Shown: positions 1 to 5,012 of the stretch, in pieces | How the letters are laid out: every line of letters starts with the position of its first letter | Numbering within the stretch: the stretch's first letter is position 1 | Source of the DNA: Veillonellaceae bacterium UBA5809 | GTDB lineage: Bacteria > Bacillota > Negativicutes > Veillonellales > Dialisteraceae | Assembly (NCBI GenBank): GCA_002417965.1 | Contig: DIDD01000078.1 | Span: 1 to 5,012, forward strand | Reading direction: 5' to 3' | DNA length: 5,012 nt | Position numbers and translations under genes: made by a program | The notes under the pieces: generated by a model | What the model saw: the letters and a program-made list of their open reading frames with translations, nothing else | What the model was told of the DNA's origin: nothing | The model's database searches: none

Positions 1-309
1 TCAGGCAGTCTGGTTGGACCACTGCACCACCGGGCCGCAACGTACTTTATTAGATTATCTGGCATCGCCCTTTTTTTCAAGGCAAAAATAACAACATCTC
101 GCGTGCTGTACTTCCTGAAAATCAGCGGAATGGTTCTGCCGTATGAACGGATAGGAGAAGAACACAATGGGCTTTTCACGGGACAGCGTAGATATTCCTT
201 CCCTCTTTGGGTATAATAAAACTATCAGCCGGATCAGAGATGCCTTTCCTCTTGGAAGACAGCCATTTCTGAATCGTATGGCCAGTAAGGAACATAAGAA
301 GGGGTATTT
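1..309. other. Region without a recognised gene, upstream of budA
   Basis: I see no convincing gene here. On the + strand the first reading frame stays open from the window edge to a TAA at 214-216 (71 codons), but its translation has no motif I recognise and no visible start or ribosome binding site, so it could be the tail of an upstream gene or chance. A minus-strand frame across most of the stretch also looks like chance. The right half holds a TATAAT box at 212-217 and the budA leader. A seven-T run lies at 71-77, but I could not find a good GC-rich hairpin in front of it, so I do not call a terminator. Confidence 0.5.
212..217 (+). promoter_or_regulatory. Possible -10 box of the budA promoter
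   Basis: A perfect TATAAT lies about 92 bases upstream of the budA start. No good -35 hexamer is found 16-18 bases further upstream (the 17-base spacing gives TAGATA), and there is no TG extension at the correct position. If real, it would start a transcript near 224 with a leader of roughly 85 bases and would probably need an activator. The call rests on the -10 match and on its being the best candidate in front of the gene. Confidence 0.35.
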
Positions 310-1023
310 ATGAAAACTCATGCAGTCTATCAGGTTTCTATTTTATCGGCACTTATGCAGGGAATCATGGGAGGAGTTATGACAGCGCAGGAGCTGCTGT
401 CCCATGGCGATTTCGGACTGGGCACCTTTGAGGGCCTTGGCGGTGAGCTCATTATTCTGGACGGGGAGGCATACCGGTGCACAGCAGACGGATGTGTATC
501 GCCGGCTGCGCCTTCCGACCAGATTTCTTTTGCGCAAATCACCTTTTTCGACGCTTTTTCCCCGCTTCATATGACAGAAAAAATATCTTCTTTTGAGCAG
601 CTGAAGCAATTCCTGCGGCAGTGGACCGCAGAAGATCCGAATATCATTTATGTTGTCAAAGGACATACAGAAGATGCAGATGTGACGGTGCGCAGCATGG
701 AACAGCAGAAGCGGCCTTATCCCACACTGGAAGAAGCCGCCCATTCCCAAAAGGAGCACAGGGGAAGCCATGTATCAGGGACGCTCATAGGATTTCTCTT
801 TCCCCAGTTTATGGACGGGGTTAATATCTCATCCTGGCACATCCACTTTTTGTCAGATGACCGCACACAGGGAGGACATCTGCTGTCTTTGAAATCAGAA
901 TCGCTTCATCTTCAGATGTACCCCATTTACGAACATACTCTCCGTCTTCCGGAAGGCACATCCTTTGCACGCCTCCGCTGCGGAAAAGACCATCCGGATG
1001 CATTAAAAAAAATAGAAGGATAA
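310..1023 (+). CDS. budA: Alpha-acetolactate decarboxylase
   Basis: This cytoplasmic zinc enzyme converts (S)-2-acetolactate to (R)-acetoin and CO2, the second step of acetoin/butanediol formation and a drain on the valine/leucine precursor pool. The 237-residue protein shows the family in order: YQVS near residue 7, GDFGLGTFEGLGGELI at 33-48, VRSMEQQKRPY at 127-137, and WHIHFLSDDRTQGGHLL at 176-192. H177, H179 and H190 match the three zinc-binding histidines; E46, R128 and E236 match the Glu, Arg and C-terminal Glu of the active site (spacing agrees with the Brevibacillus brevis enzyme as I recall its numbering). The N-terminus is about 15-20 residues shorter than in Bacillus AlsD, with no signal peptide. 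The ATG start is preceded by AGAAGGGG with a five-base spacer. No acetolactate synthase gene is adjacent. The gene is called alsD in Bacillus. Confidence 0.95.
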   Translation: MKTHAVYQVSILSALMQGIMGGVMTAQELLSHGDFGLGTFEGLGGELIILDGEAYRCTADGCVSPAAPSDQISFAQITFFDAFSPLHMTEKISSFEQLKQFLRQWTAEDPNIIYVVKGHTEDADVTVRSMEQQKRPYPTLEEAAHSQKEHRGSHVSGTLIGFLFPQFMDGVNISSWHIHFLSDDRTQGGHLLSLKSESLHLQMYPIYEHTLRLPEGTSFARLRCGKDHPDALKKIEG

Positions 1024-1025
1024 CC

Positions 1026-1060
1026 AAAGAGCCGGTACAGAAACACCGTACCGGCTCTTT
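1026..1060. terminator. Bidirectional intrinsic terminator between budA and ybaK
   Basis: A perfect 13-bp inverted repeat (1026-1038 with 1048-1060) encloses a 9-base loop. It begins two bases after the budA stop and ends five bases before the stop of the convergent deacylase gene. The stem core is GC-rich (GAGCCGGTAC) and each strand ends in CTCTTT, giving only a short T run in either direction. The symmetry and the position between two converging genes argue for a shared terminator. Confidence 0.85.
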
Positions 1061-1065
1061 GCCCG

Positions 1066-1551
1066 TTACTTCATTACAATATCCTCAAGAGAAGCATGGA
1101 TAAAATCAGCAAGAACAGACGGAGGCAGGAGGACCTGCCGTCCTCTCTGCCCGGCACTGATACTGACAGCTTCATGAGAAAGAGCGGACTGGTCAATAAA
1201 AGTAGGGAATGCCTTTTTCATTCCGATGGGAGAACAGCCGCCCCTTACATAGCCCGTTACGGCGGGAAGATCCTTCACATGAAGCATTTCCACACTTTTA
1301 TTTCCGCTCACACGGGCGGCTTTTTTTAAATCCAGCTCTTTCTCGGAGGGCAGGCAGAATACGACAGGCCCCGTCTGACTGCCCCTGACAACGATTGTTT
1401 TAAAAACCATATCCGGGTCATAGCCGAGCTCTTCGGCCGCATGGACACCGGACAGATTTTCTTCGTCCACCTCATAAGATTTAGTATCATAGGAAATGGA
1501 AGCCTTATCCAAAATTCTCATGACATTTGTTTTCTTCTCTTTTTTAGACAT
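1066..1551 (-). CDS. ybaK: YbaK/EbsC-family aminoacyl-tRNA deacylase (Cys-tRNA(Pro) type)
   Basis: YbaK-type proteins hydrolyse misacylated tRNA in trans, classically Cys-tRNA(Pro) made in error by prolyl-tRNA synthetase. The 161-residue protein has the usual length and order: an N-terminal helix (residues 8-19), the AAEELG segment (38-43), the invariant lysine in VFKTIVV (K51), the LPSEKELDLKKAA strand-helix (67-79), and the signature GYVRGGCSPIGMKK (100-113) followed by FIDQSA with D120. The start is ATG at 1551 because GGGAGG sits five bases upstream and the promoter -10 ends at 1587. A longer frame from GTG at 1584 has no ribosome binding site and would begin at or before the transcription start. 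Exact substrate specificity (YbaK against ProX-like or other subfamilies) cannot be read from motifs alone. Confidence 0.93.
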   Translation of the reverse strand: MSKKEKKTNVMRILDKASISYDTKSYEVDEENLSGVHAAEELGYDPDMVFKTIVVRGSQTGPVVFCLPSEKELDLKKAARVSGNKSVEMLHVKDLPAVTGYVRGGCSPIGMKKAFPTFIDQSALSHEAVSISAGQRGRQVLLPPSVLADFIHASLEDIVMK

Positions 1552-1586
1552 AGAAACCTCCCTGTCTGCAATGATCTTCACCACGT

Positions 1587-1615
1587 ATTGTAGGACAGGC
1601 AGAAAAGAACGTCAA
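1587..1615 (-). promoter_or_regulatory. Promoter of the ybaK-type gene
   Basis: Read on the minus strand, a -35 box TTGACG (1615-1610) and a -10 box TACAAT (1592-1587) are separated by exactly 17 bases. Both match the housekeeping consensus at five of six positions. Transcription would start near 1580, giving a leader of about 29 bases to the ATG at 1551. This promoter is divergent from the thiC promoter about 33 bases away. Confidence 0.8.
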
Positions 1616-1647
1616 CATCAGAGAAGGCTTCTTTATGGATAGAATGC

Positions 1648-1676
1648 TTGCAGACCAGGGCGGCAGGGCCTATAAT
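1648..1676 (+). promoter_or_regulatory. Promoter of the TPP riboswitch-thiC unit
   Basis: A perfect TATAAT -10 box (1671-1676) lies 17 bases downstream of TTGCAG (1648-1653), which keeps the important TTG of the -35 element. Transcription would begin around 1683, about 15 bases before the first paired base of the TPP aptamer, as expected for a riboswitch-controlled transcript. Confidence 0.75.
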
Positions 1677-1697
1677 CAATACATCATAATTCATACC

Positions 1698-1777
1698 ATG
1701 CTGGGGGTGCCGAAAGGCTGAGAGGCGGAAGCCAACCCTTATGACTTGATGCAGTTAGAACTGCCGTAAGGAAGCAT
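1698..1777 (+). ncRNA. TPP (THI-box) riboswitch aptamer
   Basis: The thiamin pyrophosphate sensor of the thiC leader. P1 is ATGCT (1698-1702) paired with AGCAT (1773-1777). The pyrimidine-binding arm has the near-invariant GCTGAGA at 1717-1723, a short P3a hairpin GGC-GGAA-GCC (1724-1733), and the P2 pairing of the G run at 1703-1707 with ACCC at 1735-1738. The pyrophosphate-binding arm has CTTGAT at 1745-1750, a P5 stem GCAG/CTGC (1751-1754 with 1761-1764), and the conserved CGTAAGGAA (1765-1773) in place of the usual CG-AAGGGAA. The loop of P5 is TTAGAA. Position directly before thiC confirms the ligand class. Binding of TPP should stabilise P1 and switch off transcription of thiC. Confidence 0.96.
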
Positions 1778-1800
1778 ACATGCCGGTGAGGCCTGCTTCC
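1770..1800 (+). promoter_or_regulatory. Antiterminator hairpin of the TPP riboswitch
   Basis: GGAAGCA (1770-1776) is perfectly complementary to TGCTTCC (1794-1800), and an inner GCC/GGC pairing (1782-1784 with 1790-1792) can extend the structure. The left arm includes most of the 3' strand of aptamer P1, and the right arm includes the 5' strand of the terminator. It therefore can form only when P1 is not formed, and it then blocks the terminator. Confidence 0.8.
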
Positions 1801-1814
1801 AGCAGGTCTTTTTT
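1788..1814 (+). terminator. Riboswitch-controlled intrinsic terminator upstream of thiC
   Basis: CCTGCT (1792-1797) pairs with AGCAGG (1801-1806), and flanking bases from 1788 and up to 1810 add further pairs including G-U wobbles. The stem runs into CTTTTTT at 1808-1814. It lies just before the thiC ribosome binding site (AAGGAGA, 1818-1824), so its formation under high TPP would end transcription before the coding region. The site is left outside the stem, which points to transcriptional rather than translational control. Confidence 0.88.
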
Positions 1815-1830
1815 GATAAGGAGATACATG

Positions 1831-3123
1831 ATGACACAAATGGAATATGCCAGGCAGGGGACCGTAACAGATGCCATGAAGACGGTAGCTGCCGATGAAG
1901 GACTTGATCCGGAACAGATCAGGGCCGGCGTAGCGGAAGGGACAATCGTTATTCCTGCGAATATCAACCATAAAAGACTGCATGCCCGCGGTATCGGACT
2001 GGGGCTGAAGACAAAAATGAATGTCAACCTGGGCATATCAAAGGACCATCATGACTATGAAGAAGAAAAACAAAAGGCACAGATGGCGGAAGCCATGAAA
2101 GCAGATGCGCTGATGGATCTGTCCTGCTGGGGAAAAACAGCAGAATTCCGCCGCTGGATTATTAATGAAAATTCTTTAGCGGTAGGAACGGTTCCTATGT
2201 ACGACGCAGTGGGGCTTTTAGACAAAGGGCTGAAAGATATGACAGCTGATGATCTGTTCCGCGTGGTAGAAGAACATGCCAGAGACGGTGTTGATTTCAT
2301 GACCATCCATGCGGGCATGAACAGAGAAACCGCACAGCATGTGAGAAAAAATCCGCGGATCACCAGCCTCGTTTCACGGGGAGGATCCATTCTCTTCGCA
2401 TGGATGTACTGCAATGGGAAAGAAAACCCATTCTATGAACAATTCGACCGGCTTCTCGATATCTGCCGGCACTATGATGTGACACTCTCTCTGGGAGATG
2501 CCTGCCGTTCAGGATGCGGCCATGACTCCACCGACGCCGTACAGATATCGGAACTGATTATTCTGGGAGAACTGACGCAGAGAGCCCGGAAAGCAGGCGT
2601 ACAGGTCATGATTGAAGGGCCCGGACACATGCCGGTCAGTGACATCCGGATGAATGTGGAACTGGCCAAAAAACTCTGCCATGGCGCGCCTCTGTATGTA
2701 CTGGGACCGATTGTGACAGACATAGCTCCCGGCTATGATCATATTACAGCTGCCATTGGAGGCGCTTTGTCAGCCTCCTGCGGAGCCGACTTCCTCTGCT
2801 ATGTGACACCGGCGGAACACCTGCGTCTGCCTGACCTGGACGATGTAAGAGAAGGAATTATAGCCTCCCGTATTGCCTGCCATGCCGCCGACCTTGCCAA
2901 AAAAGTGCCCCATGCATCGGACTGGGATGACGAAATGAGCCGGGCCAGGAGAAAAGTCGATTTCGAGACAATGACCGCCCTTGCAATTGACCCGGAAAAA
3001 GCGCGCCGATACCGGGCATCCAGCATTCCGGAAGAAGAGAACACCTGCACCATGTGCGGTCCCATGTGCCCTATGAAGACCATGGAAAGCATTCTGGCGG
3101 GGCGGGAAATAAAACTGAACTGA
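1831..3123 (+). CDS. thiC: Phosphomethylpyrimidine synthase (HMP-P synthase)
   Basis: ThiC is a non-canonical radical SAM enzyme that rearranges aminoimidazole ribotide, a purine intermediate, into hydroxymethylpyrimidine phosphate, the pyrimidine half of thiamin. The 430-residue protein is the short form without the extra N-terminal domain of the roughly 600-residue proteobacterial and plant enzymes. Signatures include SLGDACRSGC, EGPGHMP (262-268; H266 is a likely metal ligand), TDIAPGYDHI (296-305), GADFLCYVTPAEHL, and the C-terminal cluster-binding cysteines C406, C409 and C413. Their spacing is CX2CX3C, one residue shorter than the CX2CX4C of E. coli ThiC. Two in-frame ATGs lie at 1828 and 1831; I chose 1831 because the AGGAG core is seven bases away, against four for 1828. 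A TPP riboswitch controls the gene, and a strong terminator follows it. No other thi gene is in the window, so it appears to be a single-gene unit. Confidence 0.97.
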   Translation: MTQMEYARQGTVTDAMKTVAADEGLDPEQIRAGVAEGTIVIPANINHKRLHARGIGLGLKTKMNVNLGISKDHHDYEEEKQKAQMAEAMKADALMDLSCWGKTAEFRRWIINENSLAVGTVPMYDAVGLLDKGLKDMTADDLFRVVEEHARDGVDFMTIHAGMNRETAQHVRKNPRITSLVSRGGSILFAWMYCNGKENPFYEQFDRLLDICRHYDVTLSLGDACRSGCGHDSTDAVQISELIILGELTQRARKAGVQVMIEGPGHMPVSDIRMNVELAKKLCHGAPLYVLGPIVTDIAPGYDHITAAIGGALSASCGADFLCYVTPAEHLRLPDLDDVREGIIASRIACHAADLAKKVPHASDWDDEMSRARRKVDFETMTALAIDPEKARRYRASSIPEEENTCTMCGPMCPMKTMESILAGREIKLN

Positions 3124-3152
3124 AACAGGCCGGAAGAATTTATGGCCCGGGG

Positions 3153-3181
3153 AACCGTTTTCCAGAAGGAAAACGGTTTTT
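3153..3181 (+). terminator. Intrinsic terminator of thiC
   Basis: An 11-bp perfect stem (AACCGTTTTCC at 3153-3163 with 3168-3178) closes an AGAA tetraloop and runs into five Ts (3177-3181). It begins 29 bases after the thiC stop. It separates thiC from the downstream nuclease gene and argues against a shared operon. Confidence 0.92.
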
Positions 3182-3271
3182 CTGTCTTCATAATCAAGAA
3201 AAGAACAAAAAAGAAAAAAACAGTTTTTCCCTTTATGAATTTACAAAAAAACAGAAAGAAACAGAAGAAAA
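3182..3271 (+). other. A-rich spacer upstream of the nuclease gene
   Basis: Between the thiC terminator and the extended -10 box the + strand is markedly A-rich, with repeated runs of four to seven As broken by G or C (for example around 3207-3223 and 3245-3270). Such phased A tracts can bend DNA or act as an UP element for RNA polymerase. The composition differs from the flanking coding regions. A TTTACA hexamer at 3240-3245 is 29 bases from the -10 box, too far for a normal -35. Confidence 0.45.
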
Positions 3272-3280
3272 TGATATAAT
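3272..3280 (+). promoter_or_regulatory. Extended -10 promoter of the OLD-family nuclease gene
   Basis: TGATATAAT is a perfect extended -10 element (TG, one base, TATAAT). There is no usable -35 box at normal spacing, which is typical of extended -10 promoters. Transcription would start near 3287, only about 16 bases before the TTG start at 3303. This placement bears on the start choice for the gene: the AGGGGAG at 3282-3288 would be largely outside the message, whereas GGGAG at 3290-3294 would be inside it. Confidence 0.65.
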
Positions 3281-3302
3281 CAGGGGAGAGGGAGTGGATA
3301 TC

Positions 3303-4949
3303 TTGCATTTATCGGGAATTATCATAGATAACTACAGAACATTCCGCCACGTGGAATTTACCTTTGACCGGCGGGCCAATTATATCGTGGGGGACAACAA
3401 CATAGGGAAAAGCAACTTCCTGGAAATGCTTGAAACCCTGTACAGCGGATACGGATTCCGGGAAGAAGACTTTCAGAACCCGGACCAGCCGATCCAGGTC
3501 CGTTTTACACTGTCTGTAGAAGACCGGGGAAAAGCCGAAGAAATTCATATCCGCCTGTTCCAAAAAATCACGGAACTGGCGCCCTCACTGGAAAATGAGG
3601 AAGACCATACACCCCTGCCTCTGGAAAGTTTGAGGAGCCTCTGCTATATCAGCCATTCACTGGAAGACTTTCCGCGGAAAACGCTGATGAGCGACGAACT
3701 GGAGGAAGTCATTCATATCTTCAGCCGCTACCTGTCATGCGGCGATGACCTATGCAGAGAAAGTGCGGAACTTCTTGGACATATGGGGATCCATACCGAT
3801 CTGTCAGGAGATCCCCAGGCTGCCGCCCTCCGTCTTATCTATGATATATACGGCTCTGACAGCCAGACAGCCCGTCCGCTGCAGGACGGAGTACGCATTA
3901 TGCTGGCAGCTGGCATCCATCTGATTCTGGAACTGTCCAGGAGAAAAGAAAGCCGTGCATTCCCATTCTCGGACATTGTCCTTACAGACAGCGGAGGCCG
4001 TAAAATTCTTCCTGTCATGGTGAGCATTGATGAACCGGAACTTCATCTGCACCCGTATCTGCAGCGGGCGGTTTTATCCTATTACCGCCGTATACTGAGA
4101 AACGAAGAGCCGTTTTTTCTCCATGTTGCCAGAAAAATATTAGAAATAGACGGACTGGAGGGTCAGCTTTTTGTCGTGACCCATTCTACAGATGCTCTGG
4201 TGAATGACTACCGCCAGATCATCCGTCTTTACTGGGACAGCGAAGGGCAGGTACAGGCTGCATGCGGATCGTCCTTCCGGTTTGACGGAGAACTGGAAAA
4301 ACATTTAATCATGCATTTCCCGGAAGTGAAAGAAGCTCTCTATTCCCGGTGTGCCATTCTGGTGGAGGGAGAAACAGAATACGGGGCATTCAGCTGGTTT
4401 GCCAAAACACTTCATGTGCACTTTGACTACCATGGCATCTGCCTGATCAATGCCCGCGGAGAAAGCTCCATTCCTAAAATTGCGCAGCTCCTGAGACGGT
4501 TCGTCATTCCCTCGGTCTGTCTCTACGACAGAGACGTCAAGGGAAACAAAAAAGAAACAAAACAAATATTTTATACGGAAAATATCTGCTTTGAGATGGA
4601 TGTTGTCCGCTCCTGCATTGAAAAAGGGAGACGGGCCGTGCTGGATGAGGCAATCCGGGACATATCCGACATGGATCCCCTTGTCACCAGCAGCATGGTC
4701 AAAAAAGCCTGCCTGAAACTGGATATTTCACGGCAGAAACATCCGCCGAGAAAGTTGAAGCACATTTCAGGACGTGATGTAAAAGCTCTTATATTTTATT
4801 ATTTTGCCTGGTTTTACAGTAATAAAGGTGTGATTTCGGGACGGGCCCTGGGACTGCGGCTGGAAGCCGGCGATATTCCCAAAGCCTTTAGAAATGTGAT
4901 CTGCGCAGCGGCTTCTCTTGCAGAACACTCAGAAAAAGTTAATGAATAA
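3303..4949 (+). CDS. OLD-family ATP-dependent nuclease (AAA ATPase plus TOPRIM)
   Basis: Predicted 548-residue ABC/SMC-like ATPase fused to a TOPRIM nuclease, the architecture of P2 OLD and of GajA of the Gabija phage-defence system. Seen directly: N-terminal IIIDNYRTF typical of these ATPases; Walker A GDNNIGKS (30-37); Walker B with the adjoining D-loop region SIDEPELHLHP (241-251); the H-loop VVTHSTDAL (291-299); then the TOPRIM domain with LVEGETE (353-359; E355 and E359) and LYDRDV (407-412; D409 and D411), with E431 and D433 as further candidate metal ligands. A helical C-terminus of about 100 residues follows, including KGVISGRALGLRL. All catalytic motifs look intact. The reading frame is open back to 3054, but that crosses the thiC end and its terminator. 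TTG at 3303 with GGGAG eight bases upstream is preferred, and GTG at 3294 is the alternative. No UvrD-like helicase partner is visible before the window ends. Function in phage defence is inference; DNA cleavage is expected from the family. Confidence 0.88.
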   Translation: MHLSGIIIDNYRTFRHVEFTFDRRANYIVGDNNIGKSNFLEMLETLYSGYGFREEDFQNPDQPIQVRFTLSVEDRGKAEEIHIRLFQKITELAPSLENEEDHTPLPLESLRSLCYISHSLEDFPRKTLMSDELEEVIHIFSRYLSCGDDLCRESAELLGHMGIHTDLSGDPQAAALRLIYDIYGSDSQTARPLQDGVRIMLAAGIHLILELSRRKESRAFPFSDIVLTDSGGRKILPVMVSIDEPELHLHPYLQRAVLSYYRRILRNEEPFFLHVARKILEIDGLEGQLFVVTHSTDALVNDYRQIIRLYWDSEGQVQAACGSSFRFDGELEKHLIMHFPEVKEALYSRCAILVEGETEYGAFSWFAKTLHVHFDYHGICLINARGESSIPKIAQLLRRFVIPSVCLYDRDVKGNKKETKQIFYTENICFEMDVVRSCIEKGRRAVLDEAIRDISDMDPLVTSSMVKKACLKLDISRQKHPPRKLKHISGRDVKALIFYYFAWFYSNKGVISGRALGLRLEAGDIPKAFRNVICAAASLAEHSEKVNE

Positions 4950-4964
4950 ATTTGGCTTCAGCGC

Positions 4965-4993
4965 TTGAAAAATTGATCTCTTTCCAGTAGTAT
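4965..4993 (+). promoter_or_regulatory. Weak possible promoter downstream of the nuclease gene
   Basis: TTGAAA (4965-4970) and TAGTAT (4988-4993) are separated by 17 bases, matching the consensus at five and four of six positions. It would direct transcription out of the right edge of the window. The 63 bases after the nuclease stop contain no convincing terminator and no gene start; the only ATG, at 5002, has AGGA directly against it with no spacer. Confidence 0.3.
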
Positions 4994-5012
4994 TAGTAGG
5001 AATGAAATTTTT

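Noticed and set aside
1..40. On the minus strand the first 37 bases resemble the 5' half of a tRNA (GGCCCGGTGGTGCAGTGG and a following CTGCCTGA).
   Set aside because: The start resembles Asp-type tRNAs, but I could not form a proper D stem in the standard position, and the anticodon and the 3' half would be outside the window. A tRNAscan run with sequence to the left of position 1 would settle it.
54..80. Minus-strand promoter-like pair TTGAAA (80-75) and GATAAT (59-54), reading out of the left edge.
   Set aside because: The spacer is only 15 bases, and the gene it would serve is outside the window. It would gain weight if a tRNA or other gene starts just left of the edge.
1..216. Plus-strand frame open from the window edge to TAA at 214-216.
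   Set aside because: Seventy-one codons with no recognisable motif and no visible start. It may be the tail of an upstream gene, but nothing in the sequence supports that over chance.
55..321. Minus-strand 88-codon open frame upstream of budA.
   Set aside because: No ribosome binding site or family resemblance, overlaps the budA start and its leader, and the translation is rich in residues typical of non-coding frames.
1552..1584. Upstream GTG start at 1584 for the YbaK-type gene.
   Set aside because: No Shine-Dalgarno site, and it lies at or before the predicted transcription start. ATG 1551 has a good GGGAGG site.
1780..1830. ATG at 1780 as a longer thiC start.
   Set aside because: It lies inside the riboswitch expression platform, before the terminator, with no suitable ribosome binding spacing. 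Family N-termini match the 1831 start.
3054..3302. In-frame upstream extension of the nuclease gene to ATG 3054 (83 more codons).
   Set aside because: It overlaps the end of thiC in another frame, translates through a strong terminator and an A-rich spacer, and lacks a ribosome binding site. The conserved ATPase N-terminus begins just after TTG 3303.
4956..4975. Near-palindrome TTCAGCGCTTGAA followed by As just after the nuclease stop.
   Set aside because: The symmetry is imperfect with essentially no loop and no T run follows, so it does not qualify as a terminator.

Overview
The window carries four protein-coding genes and a clear TPP riboswitch. Base composition is moderate (GC roughly half, by eye). 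Shine-Dalgarno sites are strong and purine-rich, TATAAT-type -10 boxes are near consensus, and the terminators are compact and intrinsic. Together with an alpha-acetolactate decarboxylase, a short-form ThiC and a transcription-terminating TPP riboswitch, this suggests a fermentative, probably anaerobic, member of the Bacillota (Firmicutes). A Negativicutes- or Clostridia-like host would fit, but nothing here proves the genus.

Layout: 1-309 has no gene I can recognise and holds the leader and a possible promoter of budA. 310-1023 (+) is alpha-acetolactate decarboxylase with all metal and active-site residues in place. It converges on 1066-1551 (-), a YbaK/EbsC-type aminoacyl-tRNA deacylase, and a 13-bp perfect inverted repeat between them can act as a shared terminator. 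The deacylase gene has a near-consensus promoter (TTGACG-17-TACAAT). Divergent from it is the thiC unit: a TTGCAG-17-TATAAT promoter, a complete TPP aptamer, mutually exclusive antiterminator and terminator hairpins, then thiC (1831-3123) closed by a strong terminator. An A-rich spacer follows, with a perfect extended -10 element placed almost on top of the next gene. That gene (about 3303-4949, +) is an OLD-family ATPase-TOPRIM nuclease, probably starting at TTG. The last 63 bases hold only a weak promoter-like sequence.

The genes do not form one pathway. budA diverts acetolactate to acetoin, ybaK serves translation quality control, and thiC makes the HMP pyrimidine of thiamin under TPP feedback. 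The ATPase-TOPRIM gene is the accessory, possibly defence-related, element. It resembles the GajA/OLD group, but no helicase partner is visible before the window ends. The points most worth a second look are this nuclease, with its unusual promoter and start arrangement, and the fully traceable riboswitch mechanism. I found no convincing evidence of a wholly new system.
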